64,000 nt of DNA, from IMG/VR virus record IMGVR_UViG_3300012147_000006, positions 78,156 through 142,155 of that record. One strand, written 5' to 3'. Positions 21,845-29,178 of this stretch are shown here, piece by piece; positions within the stretch are counted from its first letter, which is position 1; every line of letters starts with the position of its first letter. This stretch comes from a virus. The notes beneath the pieces were generated by a model. That model had not been told where the DNA came from and made no database searches. It saw nothing but the letters and a program-made list of their open reading frames with translations. Both the position numbers and the translations under genes were made by a program.

Positions 21845-22988
21845 CTTCTTTTACGTGGTATTGAACTTTATAACATTCGTTGAGGTCTGGGACATCCAGG
21901 GCACCAATCATACTATTAACTGCGTCCTCTGGGACCTTGTAGTATCTGTTATGATTTTGATTTAATAAAACTTTATATGGAACCTCTATGTAGATAACTT
22001 CTACCTTGGCTCCGTAATCTTCAAATTCTTTAATAGCCTTTCCACGCATATCTTTTGTGATATTTGTTGCGTTGAATACAAAATCTTGCTTAACTCTCAT
22101 GTGAACTTTACACATTTCCTTGATGTCTTGATAGATGTGGCCTTCTGCTTTGGTGTCTCCACGCTTAACTTTTCTTTCTCTTCTCAGCGCATCAATTGAT
22201 ACCATTGGAAGGTCGGGTATGTTGTTTTTAATAAAAGTGTCTTTACCAGAACCTGAAACAGCGCACATAATGTAGGCTATTAAATCTTTTTCATCAAAAG
22301 GCTCATAGTCAGGGTGTGCTTCTTCTTTTTGGAAGTAGTATCTTCTACCGAGGTCGGATGCGAACTCTCTTGCGTTTCCAAAGCATTTATTATCCTTGCA
22401 AAGCTCTTCAAACAATTCTACACGCATTAGCATTTCTTCTGAATCTTTTGCAATCCTACCAAGTATATCAGCTTTTGCAAATAGTCCAAGCATTTTCGTA
22501 TTAAGAAACAAACTTGCGCCAATAACCTCTTTATCTGGATTCTCTTTTTCTATAGCCCAAATTGGCAATCCGTGGTGACGAACAAGCTTACAAATATGTT
22601 CTCTAATTATAAATGGAGTTGATATGTCTTTGTATAAAATTACCCTGGCAGTCTTCTCTCCTCTCTTGGCATGACTTCTTGAGGTGATTGCCATTCTCTT
22701 GACTCCATTCTCTTCAATTTCCTCTTCTTCTGTTGTGGAACGTTTTTCTATGTCATGAAACATTGCGGTTGCAAACAATATATGTTGCCCCTGTTCGTCA
22801 AAACACTTAAAATCTGGATGTGCAACAAGTGCCTCCGCCACCATTTTGGTGTGAACGAATACATCGCCTTCAGCGTGCCAGATTTTATCTTGAGGTACTC
22901 CCTTCATATCTCGGAACCAATCGAATTCTTTTTCGAGTTTGTCCCAAGGTATAGGAAGCCCTACTTCATAGTAAGGGAATTTCCACAT
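21831..22988 (-). CDS. HD phosphohydrolase-P-loop kinase fusion (HD-Pnk-like)
   Basis: N-terminal HD domain: HTKMVAEAL near residue 46, FHDIEKR near 77, then HAKRG and HHG metal ligands. C-terminal kinase domain: IMCAVSGSGKDTFIKN (P-loop) near residue 242, then DFVFNATNITKDMRGKAI as in T4 Pnk-type kinases. The order matches Runella HD-Pnk, an RNA/DNA end-healing enzyme that removes 2',3'-phosphates and phosphorylates 5' ends. In phage it would reset RNA ends cut by host anticodon nucleases. No ligase is visible in the window. 385 aa, first gene of the CNNM unit. Confidence 0.85.
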   Translation of the reverse strand: MWKFPYYEVGLPIPWDKLEKEFDWFRDMKGVPQDKIWHAEGDVFVHTKMVAEALVAHPDFKCFDEQGQHILFATAMFHDIEKRSTTEEEEIEENGVKRMAITSRSHAKRGEKTARVILYKDISTPFIIREHICKLVRHHGLPIWAIEKENPDKEVIGASLFLNTKMLGLFAKADILGRIAKDSEEMLMRVELFEELCKDNKCFGNAREFASDLGRRYYFQKEEAHPDYEPFDEKDLIAYIMCAVSGSGKDTFIKNNIPDLPMVSIDALRRERKVKRGDTKAEGHIYQDIKEMCKVHMRVKQDFVFNATNITKDMRGKAIKEFEDYGAKVEVIYIEVPYKVLLNQNHNRYYKVPEDAVNSMIGALDVPDLNECYKVQYHVKEDGAN

Positions 22989-23020
22989 AATTGTTTATAC
23001 GTAAATTTAATTGAAATGTT

Positions 23021-23185
23021 CTACTTATTTTTGCTATCTTTCTTGTAGGGGCAATGCTTGCAATTATTGTTGCAGCAAAAGTTTCTATCTCTAAGGTATG
23101 ATTCGGTAAATACTTTATAAGTAATGTCACCAGATTTTTCCCAATAGAAATCTACACCCTCTTCTAATATAAGCTTCTTACTCAT
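23021..23185 (-). CDS. DUF5522-like Cys-rich small protein (54 aa)
   Basis: Start set at ATG 23185 (MSKKLILEEGVDFYW), coupled to the 23178 gene. The end RNFCCNNNCKHCPYKK matches the CC-x3-C-x2-CPY motif of DUF5522, small proteins common in Bacteroidota. Function unknown; the four Cys probably bind a metal. Confidence 0.75.
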   Translation of the reverse strand: MSKKLILEEGVDFYWEKSGDITYKVFTESYLRDRNFCCNNNCKHCPYKKDSKNK

Positions 23186-23288
23186 TTGCAATAAATATGT
23201 AGATATAGTTACCCTCTTCAAGGGTGGATGTGCTTACCCAGGCTGGCGAATCTTGCTCAACTGCGTATGTTGTGTGTTTTGTCTTCAT
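23178..23288 (-). CDS. Small protein (36 aa)
   Basis: ATG 23286-23288, product MKTKHTTYAVEQDSPAWV onward, stop overlapping the next ATG (AATGAGTAAG). The overlap with a conserved gene supports it. Function unknown. Confidence 0.55.
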   Translation of the reverse strand: MKTKHTTYAVEQDSPAWVSTSTLEEGNYIYIFIANE

Positions 23289-23335
23289 TATTAGTAAAAA
23301 TATATACTTTATATTTCAATATCAATAGTTTTTGT

Positions 23336-23350
23336 CTATTTATAATAAAG
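23336..23350 (+). promoter_or_regulatory. Class C motif (CTATTTATAATAAAG)
   Basis: A full match, 8 bases before the ATG at 23359. Confidence 0.7.
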
Positions 23351-23358
23351 TGATTTTT

Positions 23359-23610
23359 ATGAAAAAGGAAATAATGGATATTATAAAGGAGGAGTTTGAG
23401 AGTGTTTTCTCAAAAACATTTTCTGGTGAAGAGATTTCTAATGCAATTAATAACAAGTACTTTATACACACCAAGGGTGGGAACGTCTTTTCTCCCGTAA
23501 AGCTAAACAAAGACTTTGTTGTTGGAGTAAACAATGACTGTCAACATGTTAACGTACCATTGGGTGAAATCACATTAATAGAAACCGCAGAAGAAAGATT
23601 TAGAAAATGA
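23359..23610 (+). CDS. Unknown protein with the shared N-terminal helix (83 aa)
   Basis: Begins MKKEIMDIIKEEFESVFSK, the recurrent amphipathic N-terminus. The body is small and beta-rich (YFIHTKGGNVFSPVKLN). Start chosen after the class C motif, not at the earlier in-frame Met inside it. Confidence 0.7.
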   Translation: MKKEIMDIIKEEFESVFSKTFSGEEISNAINNKYFIHTKGGNVFSPVKLNKDFVVGVNNDCQHVNVPLGEITLIETAEERFRK

Positions 23611-23678
23611 TGGAAGTTGAAAACTTTTTAGTCTTTTGGTCGAATTTTTGCGTCTTAACAGTAGGGTTTAGTTTTTAG
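23607..23678 (+). CDS. Possible 23-residue hydrophobic peptide
   Basis: ATGA overlap with the preceding stop; product MMEVENFLVFWSNFCVLT onward is membrane-like. Too short to be sure. Confidence 0.3.
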   Translation: MMEVENFLVFWSNFCVLTVGFSF

Positions 23679-23683
23679 TGAGT

Positions 23684-23698
23684 CTATTTATATTAGAC
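23684..23698 (+). promoter_or_regulatory. Class C motif (CTATTTATATTAGAC)
   Basis: 29 bases before the 23727 start. Confidence 0.65.
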
Positions 23699-23726
23699 CA
23701 GCAAAAACGGCTAATATAAAATAGAA

Positions 23727-24011
23727 ATGTCACAAGTAGATAAGAAAATAGAATTCATTAAAATTTGGTATACATCAGAGTGTGCTAAGCTTAGCTTTGG
23801 AGATAGTCTTAAGCTTGCCAGAATATGGATTGAAGTTTGTCTTAAAGATGAGGAGTATGAGATGGCAGCTGCAATAACAGAGGAAAGACAGAAAATAATA
23901 AAGAAACACATCAAAAATAAGAGAAGCAAAAGACGTTTGTCTCAAAAGATTGTGATTTGGATATATCTTTGCAAAAGGAAGATGTCTGCCAAGCTTAAAA
24001 ATAGACGATAA
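23727..24011 (+). CDS. Small basic protein with UVR-like motif (94 aa)
   Basis: DEEYEMAAAITEERQKIIKK (residues 50-69) fits the UVR motif pattern. The C-terminus is strongly basic (NKRSKRRLSQK). Perhaps a nucleic-acid or protein adaptor; no enzyme motif. Convergent with the SLOG gene, overlapping about 17 bases. Confidence 0.65.
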   Translation: MSQVDKKIEFIKIWYTSECAKLSFGDSLKLARIWIEVCLKDEEYEMAAAITEERQKIIKKHIKNKRSKRRLSQKIVIWIYLCKRKMSAKLKNRR

Positions 24012-24329
24012 AAGTATTTTTTTTAACCCGTTAGCTTTACCAATAGAATCCCGTGTACCCTTTGACTTCGAATACCAAAAAGCTACTACTAATTCTGAAT
24101 TTTCTATTATTGTTGTATTTCTTAGGAATCCAGCTTTTTTACCAAACAGGTCCCACTGGGCAAGGTAAATTTCGGTTGGCAAACCTTTTTCTTTGGCATA
24201 TCTCTCAGATAATTTGTCGGCACCCCTTGTTCCTCCAGATACTATTTTAGTGATATAAAATTGTTCTAAAGTTTTCTTAAGAAGCTCATAATCATTAAAC
24301 TCCCTACCTCCTATTACTGCTACTTTCAT
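23995..24329 (-). pseudogene. SLOG-fold (YspA-like) protein, frame lost at an A8 tract
   Basis: The first 100 residues show the Rossmann-like SLOG pattern: KVAVIGGREFNDYELLKK, then IVSGGTRGADKLSERYAKE and KKAGFLRNTTI, ending VAFWYSKSKGTRDSIG. SLOG proteins bind nucleotides or NAD-type ligands. After the A8 run at 24017-24024 the current frame reads antisense to the neighbour gene. Adding one A gives the expected ending NTFIVYF and a stop at 23995. So the true protein is about 111 aa. Confidence 0.72.
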
Positions 24330-24332
24330 ATT

Positions 24333-24542
24333 TTAATATTTAAAAATCTCTGGAAGAAGGTTTTTTACCATATCTCTAAAACCATCATTACTACCAATTT
24401 CTTTTATAAGTAAAAATTTAAACTCTTCCCTATATTTTTCATTTTTAATGATATTTTCTTTGGTTACATTTTTAAAACCATTTGCCATTAAATTACGAAC
24501 ACCGTTATCTATCAAATGTTCTCTAATTTGTTTATTTTCCAT
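24333..24542 (-). CDS. Unknown small helical protein (69 aa)
   Basis: Not recognised. Helical, with an N-terminal IREHLIDNGVRNLMANGF stretch that looks like a small HTH-like bundle. Three bases before the SLOG gene. Confidence 0.6.
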   Translation of the reverse strand: MENKQIREHLIDNGVRNLMANGFKNVTKENIIKNEKYREEFKFLLIKEIGSNDGFRDMVKNLLPEIFKY

Positions 24543-24612
24543 TATTTTCTAAATTTAGAAGTGTTAAAAAATATGCCAACTTGGTATTCGTCAATAAAAA
24601 ACATTTTTAACA

Positions 24613-24627
24613 CTATTTATATAAAAA
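24613..24627 (+). promoter_or_regulatory. Class C motif (CTATTTATATAAAAA)
   Basis: Just before the homing-endonuclease-like gene at 24635. Confidence 0.65.
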
Positions 24628-24634
24628 TAAAGTT

Positions 24635-25555
24635 ATGGCTAATAAGTTTAATACACAAATATTTATAAATAAATCAACAAAAATTCATGGTGAATATTAT
24701 GACTACTCCTTGGTTGAGTATAAAAATTGTGATTCTAAAGTTAAAATAATATGCCCAAAGCATGGTAAGTTTGAGCAAATTCCTTACTTACATTATAAAA
24801 AAGGTAGTGGATGTATTAAATGTGCTGAAGAAAAAGTTGGAATGTCGTTTAGAAAGAGTGGTAAAGATTTTATCTCAGAAGCCAATAAAATACATAATTA
24901 TTTTTATGATTATTCTTTTGTAAAATATGATGGTGCTCGAAAAAACATAACAATAACCTGCTTAAAACATGGAGAATTTGACCAGACTCCAACTAATCAC
25001 TTAAAAGGAAAAGGTTGTAGGAAATGTTATAATGAAAAAATAAGAGACAGACTATTGATGACAACAGAAGAATTTACGTCAAGAGCTAAAATAATTCATG
25101 ATTATAAATTTGACTACTCATTGGTTAGCTATAACGGTGGTAGAAATAAAGTAAAAATAATATGCCCTATACACGGAGAGTTTGAACAGACTCCAGAAAA
25201 TCACCTTAGTAATCGTGGGTGCAGGAAATGTAGAAGTTCTAAAGGGGAAAAAGAAATAAGAAAAATTCTAAAAGAAAATGAGATTAATTTCAAAGAACAA
25301 CACACATTTGAATTGTGTAGGCATATAAACAAACTTCCTTTTGATTTCTATTTACCTGAACGTAATTTATGTATTGAATTTGATGGTAGACAGCATTTTG
25401 AGGTAATTGAATTTTATGGAGGACAAAAAGGCTTTGATTCTACAAAAATAAATGACCAAATCAAAAATGATTATTGCAAAAATAATGGAGTCACACTAAT
25501 TAGAATTAAGTATGACTCCATTATAAAAAAAGAGTTAAATAAAATTATTTCCTAA
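24635..25555 (+). CDS. Homing-endonuclease-like protein with zinc-finger repeats and Vsr-like nuclease
   Basis: Three tandem units of about 65 residues each carry the pattern IHxxxYDYS...CPKHGxFxQxPxxH...GCxKC (DUF723-like zinc modules, DNA binding). The C-terminal domain has LPFDFYLPERNLCIEFDGRQHF, the strand-acid pattern of Vsr/DUF559-type PD-(D/E)XK nucleases. Such proteins are free-standing homing endonucleases of phages. It lies beside the NAD block, overlaps nadE convergently by 11 bases, and is transcribed from its own class C promoter. Confidence 0.82.
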   Translation: MANKFNTQIFINKSTKIHGEYYDYSLVEYKNCDSKVKIICPKHGKFEQIPYLHYKKGSGCIKCAEEKVGMSFRKSGKDFISEANKIHNYFYDYSFVKYDGARKNITITCLKHGEFDQTPTNHLKGKGCRKCYNEKIRDRLLMTTEEFTSRAKIIHDYKFDYSLVSYNGGRNKVKIICPIHGEFEQTPENHLSNRGCRKCRSSKGEKEIRKILKENEINFKEQHTFELCRHINKLPFDFYLPERNLCIEFDGRQHFEVIEFYGGQKGFDSTKINDQIKNDYCKNNGVTLIRIKYDSIIKKELNKIIS

Positions 25556-26399
25556 AAACATCTGTATTAAATGTTGGAATAGGTATCATCTTGTGAAGAT
25601 TAGCTCTATGTCTTTTTAGATATATTTTCATTACTTCTTTTTCTCTTTCACTACAATCTTCATATATATGAACACCAAGATTTATGTCATTTGATGCTGT
25701 ACCTGTATAATAATTCATAGCCCACTCTAATTCTGAGTATGTACATCCCAATTGTTCTTCGTCTGTACGAGCGTCATCATGAAGTCCATCTGTAGGAGCA
25801 GCAACCAGGATGTCGTTGTTAATTCCAAGCTCAGAACCTAACTTATAAACTTCTGACTTCATAAGGTCAGCGATAGGAGATAAATCAACCCCACCATCAC
25901 CATACTTAGTATAGAATCCGATTCCGAAATCCTCAACTTTGTTTCCAGTTCCAGCGACAAGCATTTTGTTCATTCCTGCATATTGATAAAGAGTTGTCAT
26001 CCTAAGTCTTGAACGTGTGTTCGCCATTGAGAAATCAAAGTCTTCAGCAGAAATCATTCCTACAACTCCTTTTGATTTATTAGCATATGTGTTATAAAGA
26101 ACGCCATAAGCCTCTGTAAGGTCAATCTCTTTTGAAGTTACATTGTCGAAGTTATCCTTAAGCCATTGAATGTGGTTCTTGGCTCTATCAACTTCTGCAG
26201 TCCCCTGGTGAATTGGCATTTCAAGAACCAAAAGGTTCATTCCAGTTCTTGCGCATAATGTAGACACTACTGCAGAATCAATTCCTCCAGATACTCCCAT
26301 TACAAATCCGTTTGTTCCAGATTTTCTAACGTAGTCAGTTAACCAGTCAGAAATCCCTTCTGCGATGGCGCTATAGTTAAGTGTTGTAGTTGTTTCCAT
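25545..26399 (-). CDS. nadE: NH3-dependent NAD+ synthetase
   Basis: Makes NAD+ from nicotinate adenine dinucleotide, ATP and ammonia. The PP-loop FVMGVSGGIDSAVVSTL spans residues 32-48; VAGTGNKVEDFGIGFYTKYGDGGVDL and DGLHDDARTDEEQLG are the substrate and phosphate-binding segments. At 284 aa it is the short ammonia-using type without a glutaminase domain. Last gene of the NAD unit; five bases after nadD. All core motifs are intact. Confidence 0.94.
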   Translation of the reverse strand: METTTTLNYSAIAEGISDWLTDYVRKSGTNGFVMGVSGGIDSAVVSTLCARTGMNLLVLEMPIHQGTAEVDRAKNHIQWLKDNFDNVTSKEIDLTEAYGVLYNTYANKSKGVVGMISAEDFDFSMANTRSRLRMTTLYQYAGMNKMLVAGTGNKVEDFGIGFYTKYGDGGVDLSPIADLMKSEVYKLGSELGINNDILVAAPTDGLHDDARTDEEQLGCTYSELEWAMNYYTGTASNDINLGVHIYEDCSEREKEVMKIYLKRHRANLHKMIPIPTFNTDVFRK

Positions 26400-26404
26400 T
26401 TTAT

Positions 26405-27031
26405 TTATTTTTGAAATAATTTGTGTTCTTCAATGTGTTCAATTACCGCATCTGGAACGAAGTATCTATTTGAAATATTTAATTGGATGTTCTTTCTAAT
26501 TAAAGTGGCAGAAATGTCAATCTGAGGAACATCTTTAAGGTATGTTGATACTGAGTGAGCTTTGTCTGTCAACTTCCACTTAGAATCCTTCTCAGACACT
26601 TCTCGTGGATATACAATCATATCATGCATGTCAAGAATTTCTTCACGTTTTCTCCAGTAGTTACCCATTTTTCTCTGAGTATCTGTTCCAACCACGATTG
26701 TAAAATGAGTCTCTGGGTGTGCGTTTCGAAGTGCGCTTAGCGTTTCTGCAGTGTAAGATGGAACTGGCATGCTAAATTCAATATCACATGTAGAAAACTT
26801 AGGCTCATCAGCAATTGCCTTAGAAACCATCTCTAATCTATGGTTGGCATCTTCGAGTTCTCCGCTTTTTACCTTAGCAGGGTTTTGGGGGGACACAACA
26901 AACCATAATTCATCAAGGTCTGTGTGCTCAAGAGCTGCCTTAGCAACAATGAGGTGGCCAATATGAATAGGGTTGAATGAACCGAAGTATAATCCAACTT
27001 TTTTATTTAGAAGTTTAGTCTTCATTTTCAT
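26405..27031 (-). CDS. nadD: Nicotinate-nucleotide adenylyltransferase
   Basis: Joins NaMN and ATP to give nicotinate adenine dinucleotide. VGLYFGSFNPIHIGHLIVA (residues 13-31) holds the GxFxPxHxGH nucleotidyltransferase motif; IVVGTDTQRKMGNYW and the C-terminal DISATLIRKNI (ISST(R/K)-like signature) complete the family pattern. Two in-frame Met near the start are possible (27031 or 27025); both overlap the Nudix stop. 208 aa, typical length. Confidence 0.93.
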   Translation of the reverse strand: MKMKTKLLNKKVGLYFGSFNPIHIGHLIVAKAALEHTDLDELWFVVSPQNPAKVKSGELEDANHRLEMVSKAIADEPKFSTCDIEFSMPVPSYTAETLSALRNAHPETHFTIVVGTDTQRKMGNYWRKREEILDMHDMIVYPREVSEKDSKWKLTDKAHSVSTYLKDVPQIDISATLIRKNIQLNISNRYFVPDAVIEHIEEHKLFQK

Positions 27032-27692
27032 CTTCGTTTATAACTTGTTCAGCAATTTTCTTTGCACGCTCCATTCTTTGATTCTCAATAAACTGTCTTC
27101 CTGCAGCAACTACTTCAGAATTTCTAAAATGCCAAAGCGCTTGTGCTCCAATTAGTGTTTTTCCATCACAAATAGTTCCATCAGCAACCATATCAAAGAA
27201 CTTGCTAACACCATGTGATTCTATCTCAATATTTTCATGCTCCCCTTCTACTCCTCCGCCATTTGAAGCTTTGTCTTCATTGGTAACAAAAGCTAAGTAC
27301 AAGTAAATTTTTTCTGAAGAGTACCCTGGAGAAGCAAAGAAAGAGTTTAGCAAGCCCATCTTTCCTTCTTGTACTTCGTACCCAATTTCTTCTTTTATCT
27401 CTCTTAAGGCAGCGTCTGATGGAGATTCTCCTTCATCAACTTTTCCAGCTGGAATTTCAAGGATATTACCATCAACTTTGTCATCAATTGGATAACGGTG
27501 TTGCTTAACAAGAATTACAGTATCATCACTGTTGTTGTAGACAACAATAGCTACAGCGTCTGGTCTTGTAAGTTTGAATCTGTCGTAAGTTTGAACTTCT
27601 CCGTCTTCAGCAGTCTCTTCAACAATGCCTTTATCAATTTTAAAGTACTTATCATACTCTCTTTGTTCTGTTATTACTTTAATTTTTGGCAT
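27015..27692 (-). CDS. Nudix hydrolase of the ADP-ribose pyrophosphatase type
   Basis: Full Nudix box GKVDEGESPSDAALREIKEEIG at about residues 84-105 (shown here only by its key residues: G, E, REIKEE, G). The upstream strand VKQHRYPIDDKV and the downstream SPGYSSEKIYLYLA resemble NudF-type ADP-ribose pyrophosphatases, which split ADP-ribose into AMP and ribose-5-phosphate. Placed between the thioesterase and nadD with overlaps on both sides. ADP-ribose is what NAD-cleaving defences release, so a clearing role is plausible; other NDP-sugar substrates remain possible. Confidence 0.88.
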   Translation of the reverse strand: MPKIKVITEQREYDKYFKIDKGIVEETAEDGEVQTYDRFKLTRPDAVAIVVYNNSDDTVILVKQHRYPIDDKVDGNILEIPAGKVDEGESPSDAALREIKEEIGYEVQEGKMGLLNSFFASPGYSSEKIYLYLAFVTNEDKASNGGGVEGEHENIEIESHGVSKFFDMVADGTICDGKTLIGAQALWHFRNSEVVAAGRQFIENQRMERAKKIAEQVINEDENED

Positions 27693-28098
27693 CGTTTATT
27701 TTTTTAATTAGGTTTTCAATTTTAGCTTTTGCTCCAACCCCAAGAGGTCTCTTGTCTCCGTCTTGCTTGTCAATCCTTACAAAAACTGCTCGTGTTTTGC
27801 AAACCAACTTTTCCATTCCAGTGTGAACATTATATTTTCTCGCTTCAAGCGCAATTACTATTGATGTGGTTCCAACACTTATTGGTTCTCCATAAATATT
27901 AACTTGCGTATTTTCTCTCACTTTTTTGAGGAATTTTACTCCCTCCATTTCTCCAGTTACCATACTGCTTGATTCACACAAGCTTGTGGCCCAAATTGCC
28001 CCAGCCTTGTCTAAAAAACTCATCATTTTCCCACCAAAAAGATTACCATGAATTCCAAGGTCACCTTTCAATACTAATTCTCTTGTAATAAGCTCCAT
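27679..28098 (-). CDS. Hotdog-fold acyl-CoA thioesterase-like protein
   Basis: Start set at ATG 28098. The pattern DLGIHGNLFGGKMMSFLDKA (residues 12-31) is the N-H-x-G-x-x-GG-x-x-M-x-x-x-D-x-A motif of YciA/BFIT-type hotdog thioesterases, with the Asp in the catalytic position. FLKKVRENTQVNIYGE gives the next strand. 139 aa, one domain. Such enzymes hydrolyse acyl-CoA; its location within an NAD operon is unusual and the phage role is open. Confidence 0.85.
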   Translation of the reverse strand: MELITRELVLKGDLGIHGNLFGGKMMSFLDKAGAIWATSLCESSSMVTGEMEGVKFLKKVRENTQVNIYGEPISVGTTSIVIALEARKYNVHTGMEKLVCKTRAVFVRIDKQDGDKRPLGVGAKAKIENLIKKINDAKN

Positions 28099-28103
28099 AT
28101 TAA

Positions 28104-28220
28104 TCAAACTCTTATTTTAACTCCAGTGCAAATTCTATTTTCATCCAAAACTACTCCTATAGTTTTTATTGGTCTGTTATTTGAAAACTTTAACAAATCT
28201 ATTTCTATACTTTTTGTCAT
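28104..28220 (-). CDS. Small protein (38 aa)
   Basis: ATG 28218-28220, beginning MTKSIEIDLLKFSNNRPI and ending VKIRV five bases before the thioesterase. Beta-rich. It overlaps the end of the 28177 frame by 44 bases. Function unknown. Confidence 0.5.
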   Translation of the reverse strand: MTKSIEIDLLKFSNNRPIKTIGVVLDENRICTGVKIRV

Positions 28221-28394
28221 CATTCACCTTAAGTTCATTAAGCAAATAATTAATAGTGTCATCAACGCCTTTTAAATACGCTTGATTTACGTTTGACCAC
28301 AATGTTTCATCAGACATGTTGTCTGGAGAATTTGGTTTTATGTTATCAGAATAGTCAACTGATTTTTCTTTAAATTTTCTCTAATATTTTTCAT
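28177..28394 (-). pseudogene. Small gene with probable 1-base indel (72 aa if repaired)
   Basis: ATG 28394 gives MKNIREN then an early stop; a second frame continues FKEKSVDYSDNIKPNSPDN to a stop at 28177. Adding one A in the A4 run at 28375-28378 joins them. The downstream frame also has a Met (MSDETLWSNVNQ) that could serve as start. Function unknown. Confidence 0.5.
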
Positions 28395-28397
28395 ATT

Positions 28398-29108
28398 TTA
28401 TATAAATTTCCAAACATAACCGCATGCTGTTTTTCTTTTTCCTTTACAAACTTCTCTTATGTGGTCGTTTTCGTATTTTTTTATAGCAATACTTAAGTTT
28501 TCAAACTCTTCTTGCAATTCGTTTTTATCAAACCTTCCAACCCTTAGTGTTTGATATGCGTTTTTAACTTTTATTTTCTTTTCAAAGTTACAACTTTCTT
28601 TCCAAATAAAAAAATAACCACGAGAAAATTTAGGTTTATTTTTTGGCACAGCACCCAATCGTCCTTTGATACTTTCTTCTGCTTTTTTTTTAGATTCGAA
28701 CTCTTTTAAAAAATCACCTTTTAAATCATATTGAAGGATTGGTTTATATAGTTTTTTTACAACTTCTTTTGGCCTCTTTCTGCCAGTTAAAGATTTTCTT
28801 ATCTTATCTTTAGTTTCCTCGCTTGTTGTATGTCCAAAAACTGCGCCACCAACTCCTCCATCTTGTAGGTTATAAAAATCTTCTGATTTAACAGCATCAA
28901 AAAAATCTATCCACCACACCTCTCTATTTTCAAGATGGCATCTATCTGTGCATTCTTCTAAAGTTATTTTTTTAAAATTTTCTTTGCCATATTTTTTTAT
29001 AGCTTTAGTCAGCACTGTTCCAGAACCCAAGTAGCTTTTTTTGTTTTTTACATCTTTACCTATATAACGCTTTTTGTTAATAAGGTTAATTGTCATATAA
29101 ACTACCAT
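28398..29108 (-). CDS. GIY-YIG homing endonuclease
   Basis: The N-terminal GIY-YIG domain reads VVYMTINLINKKRYIGKD at residues 2-19, with the later Arg/Glu-containing helix (HLENREVWWIDFF, catalytic Glu). A NUMOD-type DNA-binding region follows, with SEETKDKIRKSLTGRKRP and, at the end, a module like that of the 37398 gene (CKGKRKTACGYVWKF). It sits between pncB and the rest of the NAD unit and has its own class C promoter, as expected of an invading free-standing endonuclease. Confidence 0.88.
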   Translation of the reverse strand: MVVYMTINLINKKRYIGKDVKNKKSYLGSGTVLTKAIKKYGKENFKKITLEECTDRCHLENREVWWIDFFDAVKSEDFYNLQDGGVGGAVFGHTTSEETKDKIRKSLTGRKRPKEVVKKLYKPILQYDLKGDFLKEFESKKKAEESIKGRLGAVPKNKPKFSRGYFFIWKESCNFEKKIKVKNAYQTLRVGRFDKNELQEEFENLSIAIKKYENDHIREVCKGKRKTACGYVWKFI

Positions 29109-29115
29109 AGTATTG

Positions 29116-29130
29116 TTTTACTATAAATAG
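29116..29130 (-). promoter_or_regulatory. Class C motif (CTATTTATAGTAAAA)
   Basis: Immediately before the GIY-YIG gene at 29108. Confidence 0.7.
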
Positions 29131-29178
29131 TTTATAAAAACACTTTTACACCAAATCCATTAAATCATAATTCCTCCA

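Noticed and set aside
23775-23994. C-terminal extension of the SLOG frame as one 184-aa protein
   Set aside because: This part is antisense to the 23727-24011 gene, hydrophobic without pattern and unlike the family; an A-tract indel explains it better.
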